A stretch of DNA of 64,000 bases from Burhinus oedicnemus (GCA_008921705.1 VFFE01007668.1:704885-768884); one strand, 5' to 3'. Counted from the first letter of the stretch, positions 51,428 through 63,629 are shown. The notes: a model not told the origin generated them from the letters alone. Made by a program: numbers and translations.

Positions 51428-51823
51428 AGAATAACAGAATAGTTGAGATGGGAAGGGAAGTCTGGTGATCACCCAGCCCAACTTCCCCTGCTCAAAGCAG
51501 GGTCACCTAGGTCTGGTTGCTCAGGGCCACATCCTGTTGGATTTTGAATATCTCCAAGAGTGGAGACCCATAGCCTCTCTGGATAACTTCTTCCAGTCTT
51601 TGACCACCCTCAGAGTAAGAAGTGTTTTCTTATGCTTAAATTTAATTTCTGGTGTTTCAGTTTGTGCCTTTTGCCTCTTGTCCTCTCACTGGGCACCACG
51701 GAGAGGAGTCTGCTCCTTCTGTTTTATTTTCCACCATCAAGTATGTACATGAGTTGATCAGATGCTCCTGAGCCTTCTTTTCTCCAGGCTGAACAACCCT
51801 AGCTCTCTCAGCCTTTGTCATTC
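51428..51823 (-). mobile_element. CR1 LINE 3' portion, minus strand
   Basis: Reversed CR1 3' UTR and ORF2 C-terminus. Landmarks are 'gcccaacttcccctgctcaa', 'ctggttgctcagggcc', 'cttttctccaggctgaac' and 'agctctctcagcc', in the expected order. Tail octamers are degraded (GAATAACAGAATAGTT). The subfamily differs from the young copies. It ends ~45 bp before an oppositely oriented CR1, with a T run between them. Confidence 0.85.
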
Positions 51824-52275
51824 ACTGTTGAGAAGACTTTTTTTTTTTTTTTTGTAGTCCAGGTACATGGTGGTAAAGCCCATGAACACATGGAGTCTGA
51901 AGTGTGGACACTGGTCTTTTCAGGAGCATCATTGGCAGAGTCCTTTAGGAGGCAGTCCTGAAGGGCAGAGGAGTCCAGAAAGGATGGACATTTTTCAAGA
52001 AGGAAGTATTAATGGCACAGGAGCAGGCCATCCCCATGTGCCAAAAAATGAGCCATTGGGGAAAAAGTCCGGCCTGGCTGAACAGAGAGCTATGATTGCA
52101 ACTCAGGAAAAAAAGGAAAATTTATGGCTTTTGGAAGATGAGAGAGACTACTCATGAGGACTACAAAGATGCTATGAGGTTATGTAGGGAGAAAATTAGA
52201 AGGGCCAAAGCCCAACTAGAACTTAACCTGGCTTCTGATGATAAGGACAACAGCAAAAATTTCTATAAGGATATT

Positions 52276-52281
52276 AGCAAT
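52276..52281. other. Left target-site duplication of the LTR
   Basis: (A)GCAAT; the paired copy lies at 52923-52928, and both are part of the host CR1 sequence. Confidence 0.8.
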
Positions 52282-52380
52282 TGTAGGAGATCAACAGAAA
52301 AAGAAGATGTCTCAAAGTTCACCTGCTGCCATACGTGATAACAATGGGGGTACATGCTTGGTTATCAGAGCAACCAGACC

Positions 52381-52502
52381 CTGTTTCTCACAGCTATGCT
52401 ATACCAAGTGCTGCCCAAATGACAAAGGCAGGAAAAGGGTCTCCTGTTTCTCATGACTGTGCAATACCAAGTGCTGCCCAAGTGATAAAGGCAGGAAAAG
52501 CC
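52381..52502. repeat. 63-bp tandem repeat in LTR U3
   Basis: CTGTTTCTCA starts units at 52381 and 52444. The two units share ATACCAAGTGCTGCCCAA and AAAGGCAGGAAAAG and differ at about seven positions. Their place upstream of the TATA-like box is where retroviral enhancers are often repeated. Confidence 0.92.
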
Positions 52503-52811
52503 TATATGGTGACGATGATGATGATTTGTTGACCAAAGGCGACTGTAGTGCTGACGGGCCGAACTGCGAGTCAGCAGAGACTATAAACTAGTGCTGTGCC
52601 TTACCACAATCAGGACCCTCACCACCGTCATGACTTGAGAACCATGGATCAACGGGAAGCCGCTGACTCCAGAGGACTGTTGGGACACCACAGATCTGTG
52701 GTGGTGACTATGCTCTTGCTGTGCCCCATAATACTGCTTCTCCTTTCTACCTTTTCTCTACTTCTGCCTTTACTCTATCGCTCATCTCAATGACTATTGC
52801 TGGGAAATAAC

Positions 52812-52817
52812 AATAAA
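52812..52817 (+). promoter_or_regulatory. LTR polyadenylation signal
   Basis: AATAAA ~110 bp before the LTR end, followed by TTGTTTGTGTC, a GT-rich downstream element. Confidence 0.65.
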
Positions 52818-54671
52818 GCCTTAGTGAATGGCATTTGACCTTGTTTGTGTCTTAATCTCATGCTTGGAATTATTACAACACCCCCCCACTGCCCCCAGAT
52901 CCATGATCAGACCGGATGTAACAGCAATAAAAGGAGGACTAAGGATAATCTCCATCCTTTAATAGACAGGGGGGCGGAAATATAGTGACAAAGAATGAGG
53001 AAAAGGCTGGGGTACTTAATGTCTTCTTTGCCTCAGTCTTTAACAGTAAGACCAGTAGTTCCCTGAGTACCCAGCCCCCTGAGATAGTAGATAGGGGCGA
53101 GGAGAAGAATGAAGCCCCCATAATCCAAGGGGAAATGGTGAGGGACCTGCCACAGCACTTAGACATACACAAATCTATGGAGCCAGATGGGATCCATCCA
53201 AGGGTACTGAGTGAGCTGGCAGAAGTGCTCACCAAGCCACATTCCATCATTTATCAACAGCCTTGGCTAACCAGGGAGGTCCCAGTTGGCTGAAGGTTAG
53301 CAAATGTGACACCCATCCACAAGAAGGGCCAGAAGGAGGACCTGGAGAACTACAGGCCTCTCAGTCTGACCTTGGTGCTGATGAAGGTTATGGAGCAGAT
53401 CATCCTGAGTGCCATTAAGCAGCATATGCAGGACAATCAGGTGATCAGGGCCAGTCAGCATGGGCTCATGAAAGACAGGTCCAGTTTGACAAACGTGATC
53501 TCCTTCTATGACAGGGTGACCTGCTTAGTGGATGAGGGAAAGGCTGTGAATGTTGTTTACCTGGACTTTAGTAAAGCCTTTGACACCATTTCCCATAGCA
53601 TTCTCCCAGAGAAACTGGCTGCTCATGGCTTGGATGGGTGTACTCTTCGCTGGGTCAAAAACTGGCTGTATGACTGGGCCCAAAGAGGGGTGGTGAACAG
53701 AGTTAAATCCAGTTGGCGACTGGTCACAAGTGGTGTTCCCCAGGGCTCAGTATTGAGGCCAGTTCTGTTTAATATCTTTATCAATGACCTGGACAAGGGG
53801 ATCGAATGCACCCTCGGTAAGTTTGCAGATGACACCAAGTTAGGTGGGAGTGTTGACCTGCCTGAGGGTAGGAAGGCTCTGCAGAGAGATCTGGACAGGC
53901 TGGATTGATGGGCTGAAGCCAACTGCATGAGGTTTAACAAGGCCAAGTGCCAGGTTCTGCACCTTGGTCACAACAACCCCATGCAGCGCTACTGGCTTGG
54001 GGAGGAGTGGCTGGAAAGCTGCCTAGCAGAAAAGGATCTGGGGGTCCTGGTGGACAGCTGGCTGAATATGAGCCAGCAGTGTGCCCAGGTGGCCAAGAAG
54101 GCCAACAGCATCCTGGCTTGTATCAGGAATAGTGTGGTGAGAAGGACTAGGGAGGTGATCGTCCCCCTGTACTGGTGAGGCCCCATCTTGAATACTGTGT
54201 TCAGTTTTGGGCCCCTCACTACAAGAAAGATATTGTGTCCAGAGAAGGGCAAAGAAGCTGATGAGGGGTCTAGAGCACAAGTCTTATGAGGAGCAGCTGA
54301 GGGAACTGGGGTTGTTTAGTCTGGAGAAGAGGAGGCTCAAAGGGAGACCTTATCACTCTCTACAACTACCTGAAAGGAGGTTATAGAGAGGTGGGGGTTG
54401 ATCTCTTCTCCCAAGATAGGACAGGAGGAAATGGCCTCAAGTTACACCAGGGGAGGTTTAGAGTGGATATTAGGAAATACTTCTTCACTGAAAGTGTTAT
54501 CAAGCATTGGAACAGGCTGCCCAGGGTAGTGGTGGAGTCACCATCCCTGGAGGTATTTAAAAGACATGTAGACGTGGTGCTTAGGGACATGGTTTAGTGG
54601 TGGTTTTGGCAGTGTTAGGTTTATAGTTGTTAAAGGTCGCTTCCAGCCTAGATTATTCTATGATTCTATAA

Positions 54672-57600
54672 TTTTTATTTTCTGAATGGACAGAATAATG
54701 TTATTTAGGACCATCTGGAGAATTCTGGTGCTTTTAACCCATGGCAGAAAGGAACTTCAGTGAAATGCAAGAAGGCTGGCTCAATAGCATAGAAACGTAA
54801 ATAACATCTCTGAGGAATATAGAGTAAACTAACTAAATTGTTAAGTAAGGAATTTTCTTAAAGAAGAAACAGCACTGAAAATAATTTTGTTAAAGTTTCT
54901 GGGTTTTAACTTGATCAGAAGCTCCAATTTTTTCCGAATTAAATTGGAAAAATATTTGTTTTCTAACTTTTATATCTTTTCTTTCTTGTTCTGTCTCTTT
55001 GCAGTCCTGGCATTTTATAGGTTTTATCGCAACAGAATTTAAAATGCAAGGGTTTTTTGCTAGATAAAAATAGCACATATCTACATTGTGAGATATTTTG
55101 TATCACATCACAGATCATTACCTTCCTAAAGTGATTGTGAAGAGTGTGGAATAATTTGCTCTAGAGTAGAATAGTCTAGGTAACAGCTACCAAAAAATCC
55201 CCTTAAACAAATTGTGAAAACTAAGTCTTTTGGGGTTGTCCAGAGGTATAACTCCACATATACTGTGATGAATTAGACTGCAAGATGCTCAGGAAAATAA
55301 ATATAACAGTTTTAACAACTTTAAACTATGCTGCTTAAAATGGAACGTAATTTACATTTAATCACTTGTCATTTAAACTTTAATCATTCACATGATTAGA
55401 ATGTGCTTAATATTAAGCATCCCATTCCAGCTCTGTTGAGCTAAAGTCTTGCATAATTTAATGCTGAAATACTCATAGTTGGATGATACAAATCAATAAA
55501 GTGTTGGTATCTAGTTTGGAAGAAGTAGGTAGCTATACAAGCTATCAACAAATATTTGGATTTTATTACAATAATTACAATACTGGTTTTGTAATTAATT
55601 TTTGTTTAAGATTGTATTTTTCATAGTAACTGAGAAACTTGCTAAAGCTTTTCTAGGTATTTAGTGAAAGACTTGGTCTTCAGAAAACATGAAGTTCCTT
55701 TGTTTGTATACCTGTCATTTAAAAAGAGAACACAATTTAAAACCAAACATTTTTTTTTTTTTTAAGTAGAATGAAATGGATGGAATGTGTAACACAAGTT
55801 TCTTACTATTCTTGAAAATTCTTTTGTCTTGTATAGTCCTAGGAAGAGAAGTGAAGTGTTGCTTAACATGAGGAGTGTCAGAATCTATATTTTGCAAGAA
55901 ACATAAAGGTTTTTTTGTATGATAACAATTTCTTACTTGGTCTTGTAATTATCAGGAATAGAAATAGAGGATAAAATAAAAGAAAAACAAACAAACAAAA
56001 ATAAACAAAGCCCTGAAGAAGACAGCTTTTGCCAGAACTCAGAAAACCAAATATTCTTGAACTCAAGATTCCCACAATTTTTAGTTGGGTTTTAGATCAA
56101 ACAATATGAATTTTCTTAATGCTAAGTGAACCTTTTTAGAAGTCATGGACTGCAGAACTACATTGACATAATTGACTCTACCTGAATATATGATACTCTA
56201 GAGTCATGCAGTTTTTCATCCTGATGGCATACTTAAGAAAAACAAAAAATATATAGCTAGCAATAACACCACCATTTCTAACAGTGCTTTATTGCTAGGA
56301 AGATCCGAGTTCAACAAGTCTTCCAAATCTACTTGCTGTCATGATTTATGTTCTCCATCACCTTCAACTGACTTAGCACAGACCTGCTGTGTTCAGGGTA
56401 CAACTACCTGCTGAGGAAGAATACGGCAAATACCATTCTCACTGTTATGTCTTTACCGTACTTGCTTTTAGTTACAATACGTCACAAATATTGGATTCAA
56501 TGAGGATATCACTTCCACAAAGTTTTTTTGCCTATCATAGATCTTTGTGAAGTGAGAACCAAAATACTTAGTTGCAAACCTTGACATCAATGTGATTAAA
56601 AAGTGAAACTTTATAATCAGCTTGTTTTTCTCTTGGTTAAGAATCAATCAAATGTTGTCTTGATATAAAAGCTGTAAAATACGTAGCTCTGTGAAAACAG
56701 AATGAAGATTTTTGATAACTATATGACAGGACTATCAGACCTCTTCAATGCATGAGATATGTATGCAATGCATGAGGTATGTATGCACATCTTTAAGAAG
56801 AGAGAAAGCAAGAAAGAAACAAAACCCCTACTTGACAGTAAGCTGTGCCTCAAGGTCAAGTTTATTTTTTCTGTGTAGGCAGAGCTGGTAGGATTCACAA
56901 CAAATCATGTTTCCTTACAAGGTGAAAAAAGGAGTACTATGAATTATAATCAGTAAATATCCTCTAAATCCTAACTGCATTTTTTGGGAGATATTCAGGT
57001 GTTTGGAACAGTGGCAGTGTTGAGTAAATGGCCTGAAAGGCAGAAAATAGCACACTGTCATGGCTGTAATCAGGATTCAACTCTTAAAATTGAAGGTGGG
57101 AGACAGGAAACCTGACAACTCTATGCACACATTCCATTCTTCCATATTTTCTAGGGCCAGATGCCCCAGTTAAATAACCTACATGCACTGCTACTGCAGC
57201 TTCATTAAATTGTCTTATTAGCTTCACTGGACATCTTAGCTATGGTCAAACCAGACGAAACATTTGAAACTTAGGAAAACAATTGCAGAGGCTGAAGTGT
57301 AGGTGAAGACAAATTTGGGAAAGCTCTAAAAAATGTCAACAGTTACATTTGGATGAACCCAAAACCTAATGAACCCAAACCCTACTTTTCATCCAGCTGG
57401 ATTTCATAGTGATGTGTAGATTCTTCAAATGTCTTTGGTAGGGCATAGCAATAGCTTTGACTAAATGGTTATCGGATTTATAATTTACTGGAGCAAAAGT
57501 TTCCTACCAGATACCCTAAGAAACCCCTAGGGAATCCCTGACGAATCCCCAGCATTCTCTAAATCACAGTTACTTTTCCCGAGGTTCTGGATTCAACTGA

Positions 57601-57989
57601 TCCAAAAGGATTTACAGAACCACAAGGGCTGTAGTCTGTCCCAATCGGTCTTGAAAGAACAGCTCTTTGCAGGTTATTTTTTGGCTGAGGCCGAGTGACC
57701 CCTGATCTAAGCACAAGTAGTAGTCACTGTGTCAACACTGACACAGAAGATTACAAGACAGAATAAACTGTTGCTGTACATAGTGGTAAAATGTTGAAAC
57801 AGAAGCAGAAATGTTTAGAAGACAGAGTGTGCTTTCATTATTTCAAACCATTTAGCCTGTTCAGCATGACATCACATAGTCTCACGTTATCAATTGCAAC
57901 TTTATTCAAGCACATTGCAAACACTGTAGCTCTCCATTATGTGTACAAGAAACAATGTTTTCGTTTTCATCAGTAATTGATATGTAATA
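54672..57989. other. Unique AT-rich DNA
   Basis: No gene seen. It includes a 16-base T run at ~55750-55765 and a 20-bp tandem duplication at 56746. Confidence 0.45.
56746..56785. repeat. 20-bp tandem duplication
   Basis: Units 56746-56765 and 56766-56785 differ at one base (CAATGCATGA then G/A). Confidence 0.92.
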
Positions 57990-58162
57990 CAGGTTTCGCA
58001 GAGAAGTTGTGAATGCCCCGTCCTTGCACATGTTCAAGGCCAGGTTGGATGGGGCTTTGAGCAACCAGGTCTAGCAGGAGTTGTCCTTGCCTGTGGCAGG
58101 GGGGTTGGAACTAGATGATCTTTACACTCCCTTCCAACCCAAACCATTTTACGATTCTATGA
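57990..58162 (+). mobile_element. CR1 3' end, first of a tandem pair
   Basis: The last ~170 bp of CR1: GAAGTTGTGAATGCCCCGTC (end of ORF2), the TAG in CCAGGTCTAG, the 3' UTR and the tail TTTTACGATTCTATGA at 58147-58162. Its tail runs directly into a second CR1. Confidence 0.9.
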
Positions 58163-58543
58163 AGACAGGCTGAGAGAGCTGGGGTTGTTTAACCTAGAGA
58201 AAAGAACGCTCCAGGGACACCTCATCTGAGTCTTCTGGTACTTAAAGAGGGCCTACAAGAAAGATGGGGAAGGAACTCTGTCAGGGAGTGTAACGATAGG
58301 ACAAGGGTTAAGTGTTTTATACTGAAAAAAGGTAGATTAAGAAATTCTTTACCGTCAGGGTGGTGAGACACCAGAACAGGTTGCCCAGAGAATTTGTGGA
58401 TGTCCCATCCCTGGAAGTGTTCAAGGCCAGGTTGGATGGTGCTTTGAGTAACCAGGTCTAGTGGGAGGTGTCCCTTGGCAGGTGGGTTGGGACTAGATGA
58501 TGTTTAAGGTCCTTTCTAACCCAAATCATTTTATGATTCTATG
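58157..58543 (+). mobile_element. CR1 3' portion, second of a tandem pair
   Basis: Starts at the ORF2 segment GACAGGCTGAGAGAGCTGGG (compare 13223-13242) and runs to ATTTTATGATTCTATGA at 58527-58543. The six bases CTATGA (58157-58162) belong equally to the tail of the first copy and to the internal CR1 text preceding GACAGG. The frame is broken by stops and deletions (e.g. TGA in CTCATCTGAG). Both halves end with near-identical 3' UTRs, so they are of one subfamily. Confidence 0.9.
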
Positions 58544-58608
58544 AGGAAAATTAACTACATTGCAGCCAGACCCAGTACAAGCTGCTAGATCACCAGATGA
58601 CTTTGAGG

Positions 58609-58674
58609 ACAAGTTGATAGACCCAGGTCCTACAGGCCCTACTCACTCTGTAGGACTTAGGTCTACCAACTTGT
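58609..58674. repeat. Hairpin with 27-bp arms
   Basis: The left arm 58609-58635 (ACAAGTTG...CCTACAG) and the right arm 58648-58674 (CTGTAGGA...CAACTTGT) are inverse complements with three mismatches, separated by a 12-base loop. Weaker pairing may extend a few bases outward (CTTTGAGG against CTAAAAG). It lies 65 bp after a CR1 tail. Could be a local inverted duplication or an RNA stem; nothing shows expression. Confidence 0.9.
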
Positions 58675-60880
58675 TCTAAAAGCCTTTCCCTTAAGTTTAG
58701 ACCTTATTCCTCAGGCTACTTGTACTTTAAACTCTCTTTTGCCCAGTGTTACTGTGATTTGTTTAGTCTTGTACCATAGCTTGCTTCTTAAAAGAACACA
58801 AGAGATGGTAAGGAGCAAGCTTGGCATAGAGTTTTTTCAATTAAGGAAAAAACCCCAAGAATTTACAGACCATTAAAAACATATTTCTCAATTCAATATG
58901 CCTTTCTCTAGCTCCTCTTTCCCATAACAGTATCTTTGTAGAAGGACAAGTGGTTGTATTCAGAATAAGAGGACTTTCATCTATCTTATCAGTGTCCTGG
59001 GCTTCCCTTTCTCCCCTTTCTCTCCATCAGCTTGAGCTACAACTCTTTACAGCATCCCACTGGTTCTGCCTGATAGCTATGTTCGCATCGTAAGATCACA
59101 GACCTCTGCCTTGTGATTTCATTGCCAAAGCCATCTCTTTCTCGTGCTGACACTTTCCTCACTGCCTCCTCCCTTCTTTTTGTATAGGAGCATGTTTGTA
59201 GACTGCGATCTTGAATACAGGATGCTCTGTGTTGAATAACCCTCAATGATTAGGGCTGTATTACTGCTCTGTTAGATTTGCAGTTCCAACACCTATAGAC
59301 AGTCTCCCCAAAACAACAGAACAAATGTTCACCTAAAAATCAGCCTTTCTTTCATGGAACTTGAGTTCCTTAATTAAAAGACTGATACAAAATTTTATAG
59401 GACTTGATCCTCACTTGCAAGGCTTCCTACACGTTTTACTGGCAACATATATGACACTTACACCTTTCTAAAAATCAGGAAAAAGAGCAGAATAAAATGC
59501 TGGTATTTAAATAAGCATCAGACTTGGCAGGTTTTAATTTTTGCAAACTCTAATAAAAATTCCCTTTTTTTTTTCCAAAAAATTGTATTATTTGGCTCTG
59601 TTTCTATTCATGCTATTTAACTTTGAGGTGGGTTTTATGTCTTTTTCAGGTGTAGTCCTCTACAAATAAGATGCCCAGTGAGTAAAGGTAGAAAGATTTT
59701 ACATTAAAACATTAAAAATATAAAAGTGGTTTGGCTTAGTGGAGTGGAGAATGGTTCAAGTGGTTTTCAACTTTTCAGAGCTATAGCTTAGTTCTATATT
59801 TTTAATAGTGACAGCATGTTCATTTTATTGAATGATGACATCCTTTTGAAAAAGTGATAAGAAGAGTCATGGAACATTTGAGTAAGCACTGCTGATTTGT
59901 GGTTGCAGCTTTCGATGCCTGCCAAGCAGAATTACTGTATCTGCTGTTTATTACACTCCAAATGATTGACCTATGTGAATCCTCCTTACCTTGAGCCCAA
60001 CAAACTGCTGACGTACTTCTAACTTCAAGTAAGTTAAACAGTGACTTTGGAGCCAACTCAACACTGTTAGTCAAAGTTGCATCAAATACATTCCCCATTT
60101 CCATTAGGACTGTCACTTGAAAGTAACTGACCGGAACATAAAATAATTGTCTTTTCTTGCTTTCTCCGCAGATTGTCCAATCACTTTTTTTCCCCCAATA
60201 GAACAATGACAGGGTAAATTTGCACACATTGACTCCAAATCTATTTAAGAACATTTAACAAAATGCATTTTTGTCTGAGGAACATTAATAAATAACATTT
60301 GAGATTTCACTGTTCATTTAAAATGGATTTTTAAATGACTGATGACGAATTAGAGCACACTATAGTTTTTTTCAGCTGCAAAGACATCAATGTTTTCACT
60401 CCATGTAACTCATAAAAAAATCTAAGAAACAGCTGTAGAGAAGAAAAAAAAAGGAAGAAAAAAGAGGTGAAGGAAATAAAGCTTTTCGAAAAGATCTGAA
60501 TTTCCTTGTATGACTGAGATCCATGCTAGGACTTTCAGAAGATCTACTAAACTTTGCTGGATCTGTTGTCATTTTCATACAATATATCATGAGTGTATAT
60601 AGTACATTACATAATTAATTTAGAATATAGGACATTGTAGTAAGAAAAGCTATAGTTATCCAGGAAAAATCATCAAATTATAAGCAATGTAAAAAGATTT
60701 GGAAACTGTAATTTTTTGTTGGAAAGCTGCTATAATTTACCCTGAATTGTTAGTAAAAAAGGAAGTTAAAAATAATTTTCCTAAGAACTAACACACCTAG
60801 AAGATTTGCAGCACCACTGATGGATGTAAACTAGATGCACGTATGGCTGCTGACCTTGTTTTAGAAAGGTGAAACAGGAG

Positions 60881-60937
60881 GTTGATGAGGTGATCTCCCA
60901 TGGTCCGATCCCCCCAGAATAATTTTGTGATTCTGTG
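60881..60937 (+). mobile_element. CR1 3' tail fragment
   Basis: GATGAGGTGATCTCCCATGG, then a degraded 'ccaaccc', then AATAATTTTGTGATTCTGTG. This matches the CR1 3' UTR and ATTCTGTG-type tail over ~55 bp only. Confidence 0.6.
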
Positions 60938-61542
60938 GCTGATGGGATTTCAGTAAATAGACAGGGTGACATGACTCTGACATTTTAAAAGGGTTTATTG
61001 AGAAACATTAAAAAAATAGGAAGGAAACACTTAGAAATTAGAACACCAAAAGTGAAACAAGAAAAATAGTAAGAGACAATCATAATATTTTCGTGTTCAT
61101 ACTATTTTAGCAATCATGTCTTATTTTTTGTGATGTGTTGCTATTAATGGTAAAATTAATATGATCTCAGAAACTTCTTTCACCATTGAAGTGGTTATCT
61201 ATATACTACACCAAATCCTTAGCAAAAGCAGACGTTACATAAAGCTTCGTATATTTGTTTAAGATATCAAATTATATTATCCTGAAATGGTAAGCTGCTT
61301 CTCTTTTACACAAGGAGACTAATATTGTCATGACTATCAAATCACCTAGGAAAGGACAGGCTCAAATATAATAGATTGCAAATCCCCCCAAAATCTCTTT
61401 TCATTTGGGACAACTGCTTTCAACTCTGGAAATGAGTCCTGAGGGAAGCTTGGATAAAAGCAGGTGGTTTCTCTTCCACTAATCAGTCTTTCAGTATGTG
61501 CTACACTTTTATCTTATCTGCATTATCTTCGATTTCCATGAG

Positions 61543-61566
61543 GTTTATTTATTTATTTATTTATTA
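61543..61566. repeat. (TTTA)n microsatellite
   Basis: Five TTTA units ending in TTATTATTG. Confidence 0.9.
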
Positions 61567-63629
61567 TTGTTTAGCATTTGCAATCTGGATACATGTAAGA
61601 AGAATCCATGTTCTAGAAAGATTTTGAAGTAAACTTTTAGGAAGTCAAACTTTGTGTTAATATTTTAAAATTTTCTCATTTGCATGGTATTCTCCACATT
61701 CCCTTGGAATGTATTGTGTCAGAAGAAAAGATAGAAAGGCTGACAAAAACTTACATTAAGCTATGCTAGGTGTGAACAAAACAAAGTGAAGACTAGAAAG
61801 ATGTGTGGGGAAAAAAAATAGAAAATTGGTAAAGGTTAGTGTTGCTGATAGGCAAATCCATGGTAGTTTAGGAACTTTTCTATTGCTATTGATTTTACAT
61901 AGAAGGCTTTCAAATGCTATAGTGATGGGGCAGAAGAAAACCTGAGTGGTATCAAGAAAGGTGAGAAGGATAGATGGAAAAGAATGAGCTTGGCTAAGAC
62001 AGCTGGAAAAATAGCAGACATTGAAAACAGAAACAATGTGGGGGAATTTGAAAGAGCAAACGTGAGCAAGTATAGAATGAAAGGTACCCAGAAAAGAAAA
62101 CAAGTAGTGATGATGAAGATCATTTCAACAGACAGCATATCATTTTTCTTCAAGTAAAAAGTGTTAGATAAGTATGGAAGTAACATAATGTAATATAATA
62201 ATAGGATGATATAAATACATAAGCAGAGAAGCCCATCAGAGATATTTCCTTCTTAGGGCAGAGTTTTGCTTGTTAATTATTTTATGCTAGTAAGAGGGAA
62301 ATAGTTGAAATAAAAAAGTCAAATGTCATGTTATGTTATTTGGTTAATTGAATCAAAATTTGACCAGTACACAAAAGATCAAAGAACTTGTAATTTGTGT
62401 AATAAAAAGAAATGCAGTACCTTAGAATTTAAAAAAATTCTTGACTTTTTAATAATACAAGTTTAAATATACAATACAAAGTTCATCTGTAAAAACATCT
62501 AAAACTGCTCAAGTGAAGGTACTTAGACAATTACTGTTTTTAAAATGAATAGCTTTAGGTCAATAAACTAAGGAAGTACTCAACAATTTACTACACTGAC
62601 ATTATACAAGCTGATGTAATGCTTGAGGTCCACTACGGGAATCCACATTTTTGAACCAAATTTAAGAACTAAATCTGAAAACCTTGCAGATCCCACTTGT
62701 TCCTATAAGATGTTTATGAGTTTGATACTTCAAGACTTTTGTGGCAATACTTTTCTCTATAACAGAAATAGAATTATATTGTGGTTTCTGTCCATGCACT
62801 CTATCATAAAACAAGCAAAGCAACATTATTTGAATTGTAAATTCACAGAGTTAAATGCACCTTCTATTTAGTAAAAAATGGCCAAAAAGTTGCACAAAAA
62901 CAGTCCTTCTAGGCCAGCATCCTGCTTCTATAGTAGGAAGCAGAAGAAGATAATTCTTCTTTTGCTGCTTTTGGTTACCTGAGTGGGATAGTGACTATCA
63001 GTCCCTACCTCTTTCTTAACAGCTGTGAACATCATTATTCTAGTATGGTTTGTCTATTTTTAAAATATTTTCTCCATCATTACTCTGAATGACAATCTAA
63101 TCTGATGATGGACTCCAGTGCAGTATTACAATCACCTTCGTCATCTTCCTCTAGGATGCTACAAAGTGGTCCCAAAACCGCATGAACATCCACATGGAGA
63201 GAGATACTTTCATTATCTGACTAAGAAAACCTACAGTCATTGACCTTTTTTCCCCTACTGCATAGTTGAGGATGCTGGGTAGTCAAATACAAGGATAACA
63301 TTTTTGTATCTTCCTTTTTACCTTCACCAACTTTTTCTTATTTTACTGCTGGTTCATGATGCCTTGATTTGCCTCCTCTTTCCTTATAACAAGCCAATAT
63401 GTAGGTTCAGGATATTTTCTCAAATTTTATGTTTTCCCTCAGCCCCCTGTACATATTATGTCTTGCTCTGTTATTGTCCCTTGCAATGCAGCCACAAGTG
63501 GTATTTTATTTCTTTTACCGTTCTTGAATATTTGCTTCCTTTTCCCACTTGTATGAGTCTACTCCTTCCATTTTTACACAGAATACCTTCCACTCTATTA
63601 ACTGCTTCTACTTGAATTGGCAAGAAAGC

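Larger units (their letters stand above)
52282..52923 (+). mobile_element. Solo LTR of an endogenous retrovirus inside CR1
   Basis: A 642-bp insertion begins TGTAGGAG, ends GATGTAACA, and is flanked by GCAAT at 52277-52281 and 52924-52928, a 5-bp target duplication. TG..CA ends plus a 5-bp duplication fit a retroviral LTR, perhaps ERVL-like. Reading a sixth base (AGCAAT on both sides) would move the end by one base. Within it, a possible TATA box (TATAAA 52582-52587) and a poly-A signal (AATAAA 52812-52817) followed by GT-rich sequence set the orientation as plus. A C-rich run sits near the 3' end (52881-52887). No gag, pol or env sequence is present, so the internal part was lost by recombination between two LTRs. 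Confidence 0.85.
51868..54597 (+). pseudogene. CR1 ORF2, split and frameshifted
   Basis: Upstream of the LTR the correct frame is visible from 52096 (MQLRKKRKIYG) to the insertion. Downstream, one frame covers 52985-54172 with two stops: TGA at 53291-53293, where the 6.2 kb copy has the Trp of EDW, and TGA at 53906-53908. RT motif A (YLDFSKAFD) lies near 53559-53585, motif B reads PQGSVLRP (Gly to Arg) near 53741-53764, and motif C is FADDTKLG near 53822-53845. A 7-bp deletion between 54172 and 54173, seen against 7113-7130, shifts the frame. The C-terminal frame resumes at 54391-54597. Not functional. Confidence 0.88.
51868..54671 (+). mobile_element. Long CR1 LINE interrupted by a solo LTR
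   Basis: The longest CR1 here: about 2.16 kb of element once the inserted LTR (52282-52923) is set aside. It starts in the region between endonuclease and RT, resumes exactly after the LTR, and runs through RT, ORF2 stop and 3' UTR to ATTATTCTATGATTCTATAA at 54652-54671. Homology across the LTR gap is continuous (ATTAGCAAT before, GCAATAAAAGGAGGACTAAG after). Stops and frameshifts show it is no longer coding. Confidence 0.93.

Noticed and set aside
59820..60254. 144-codon minus-strand frame
   Set aside because: No recognised family or domain and no supporting signals.
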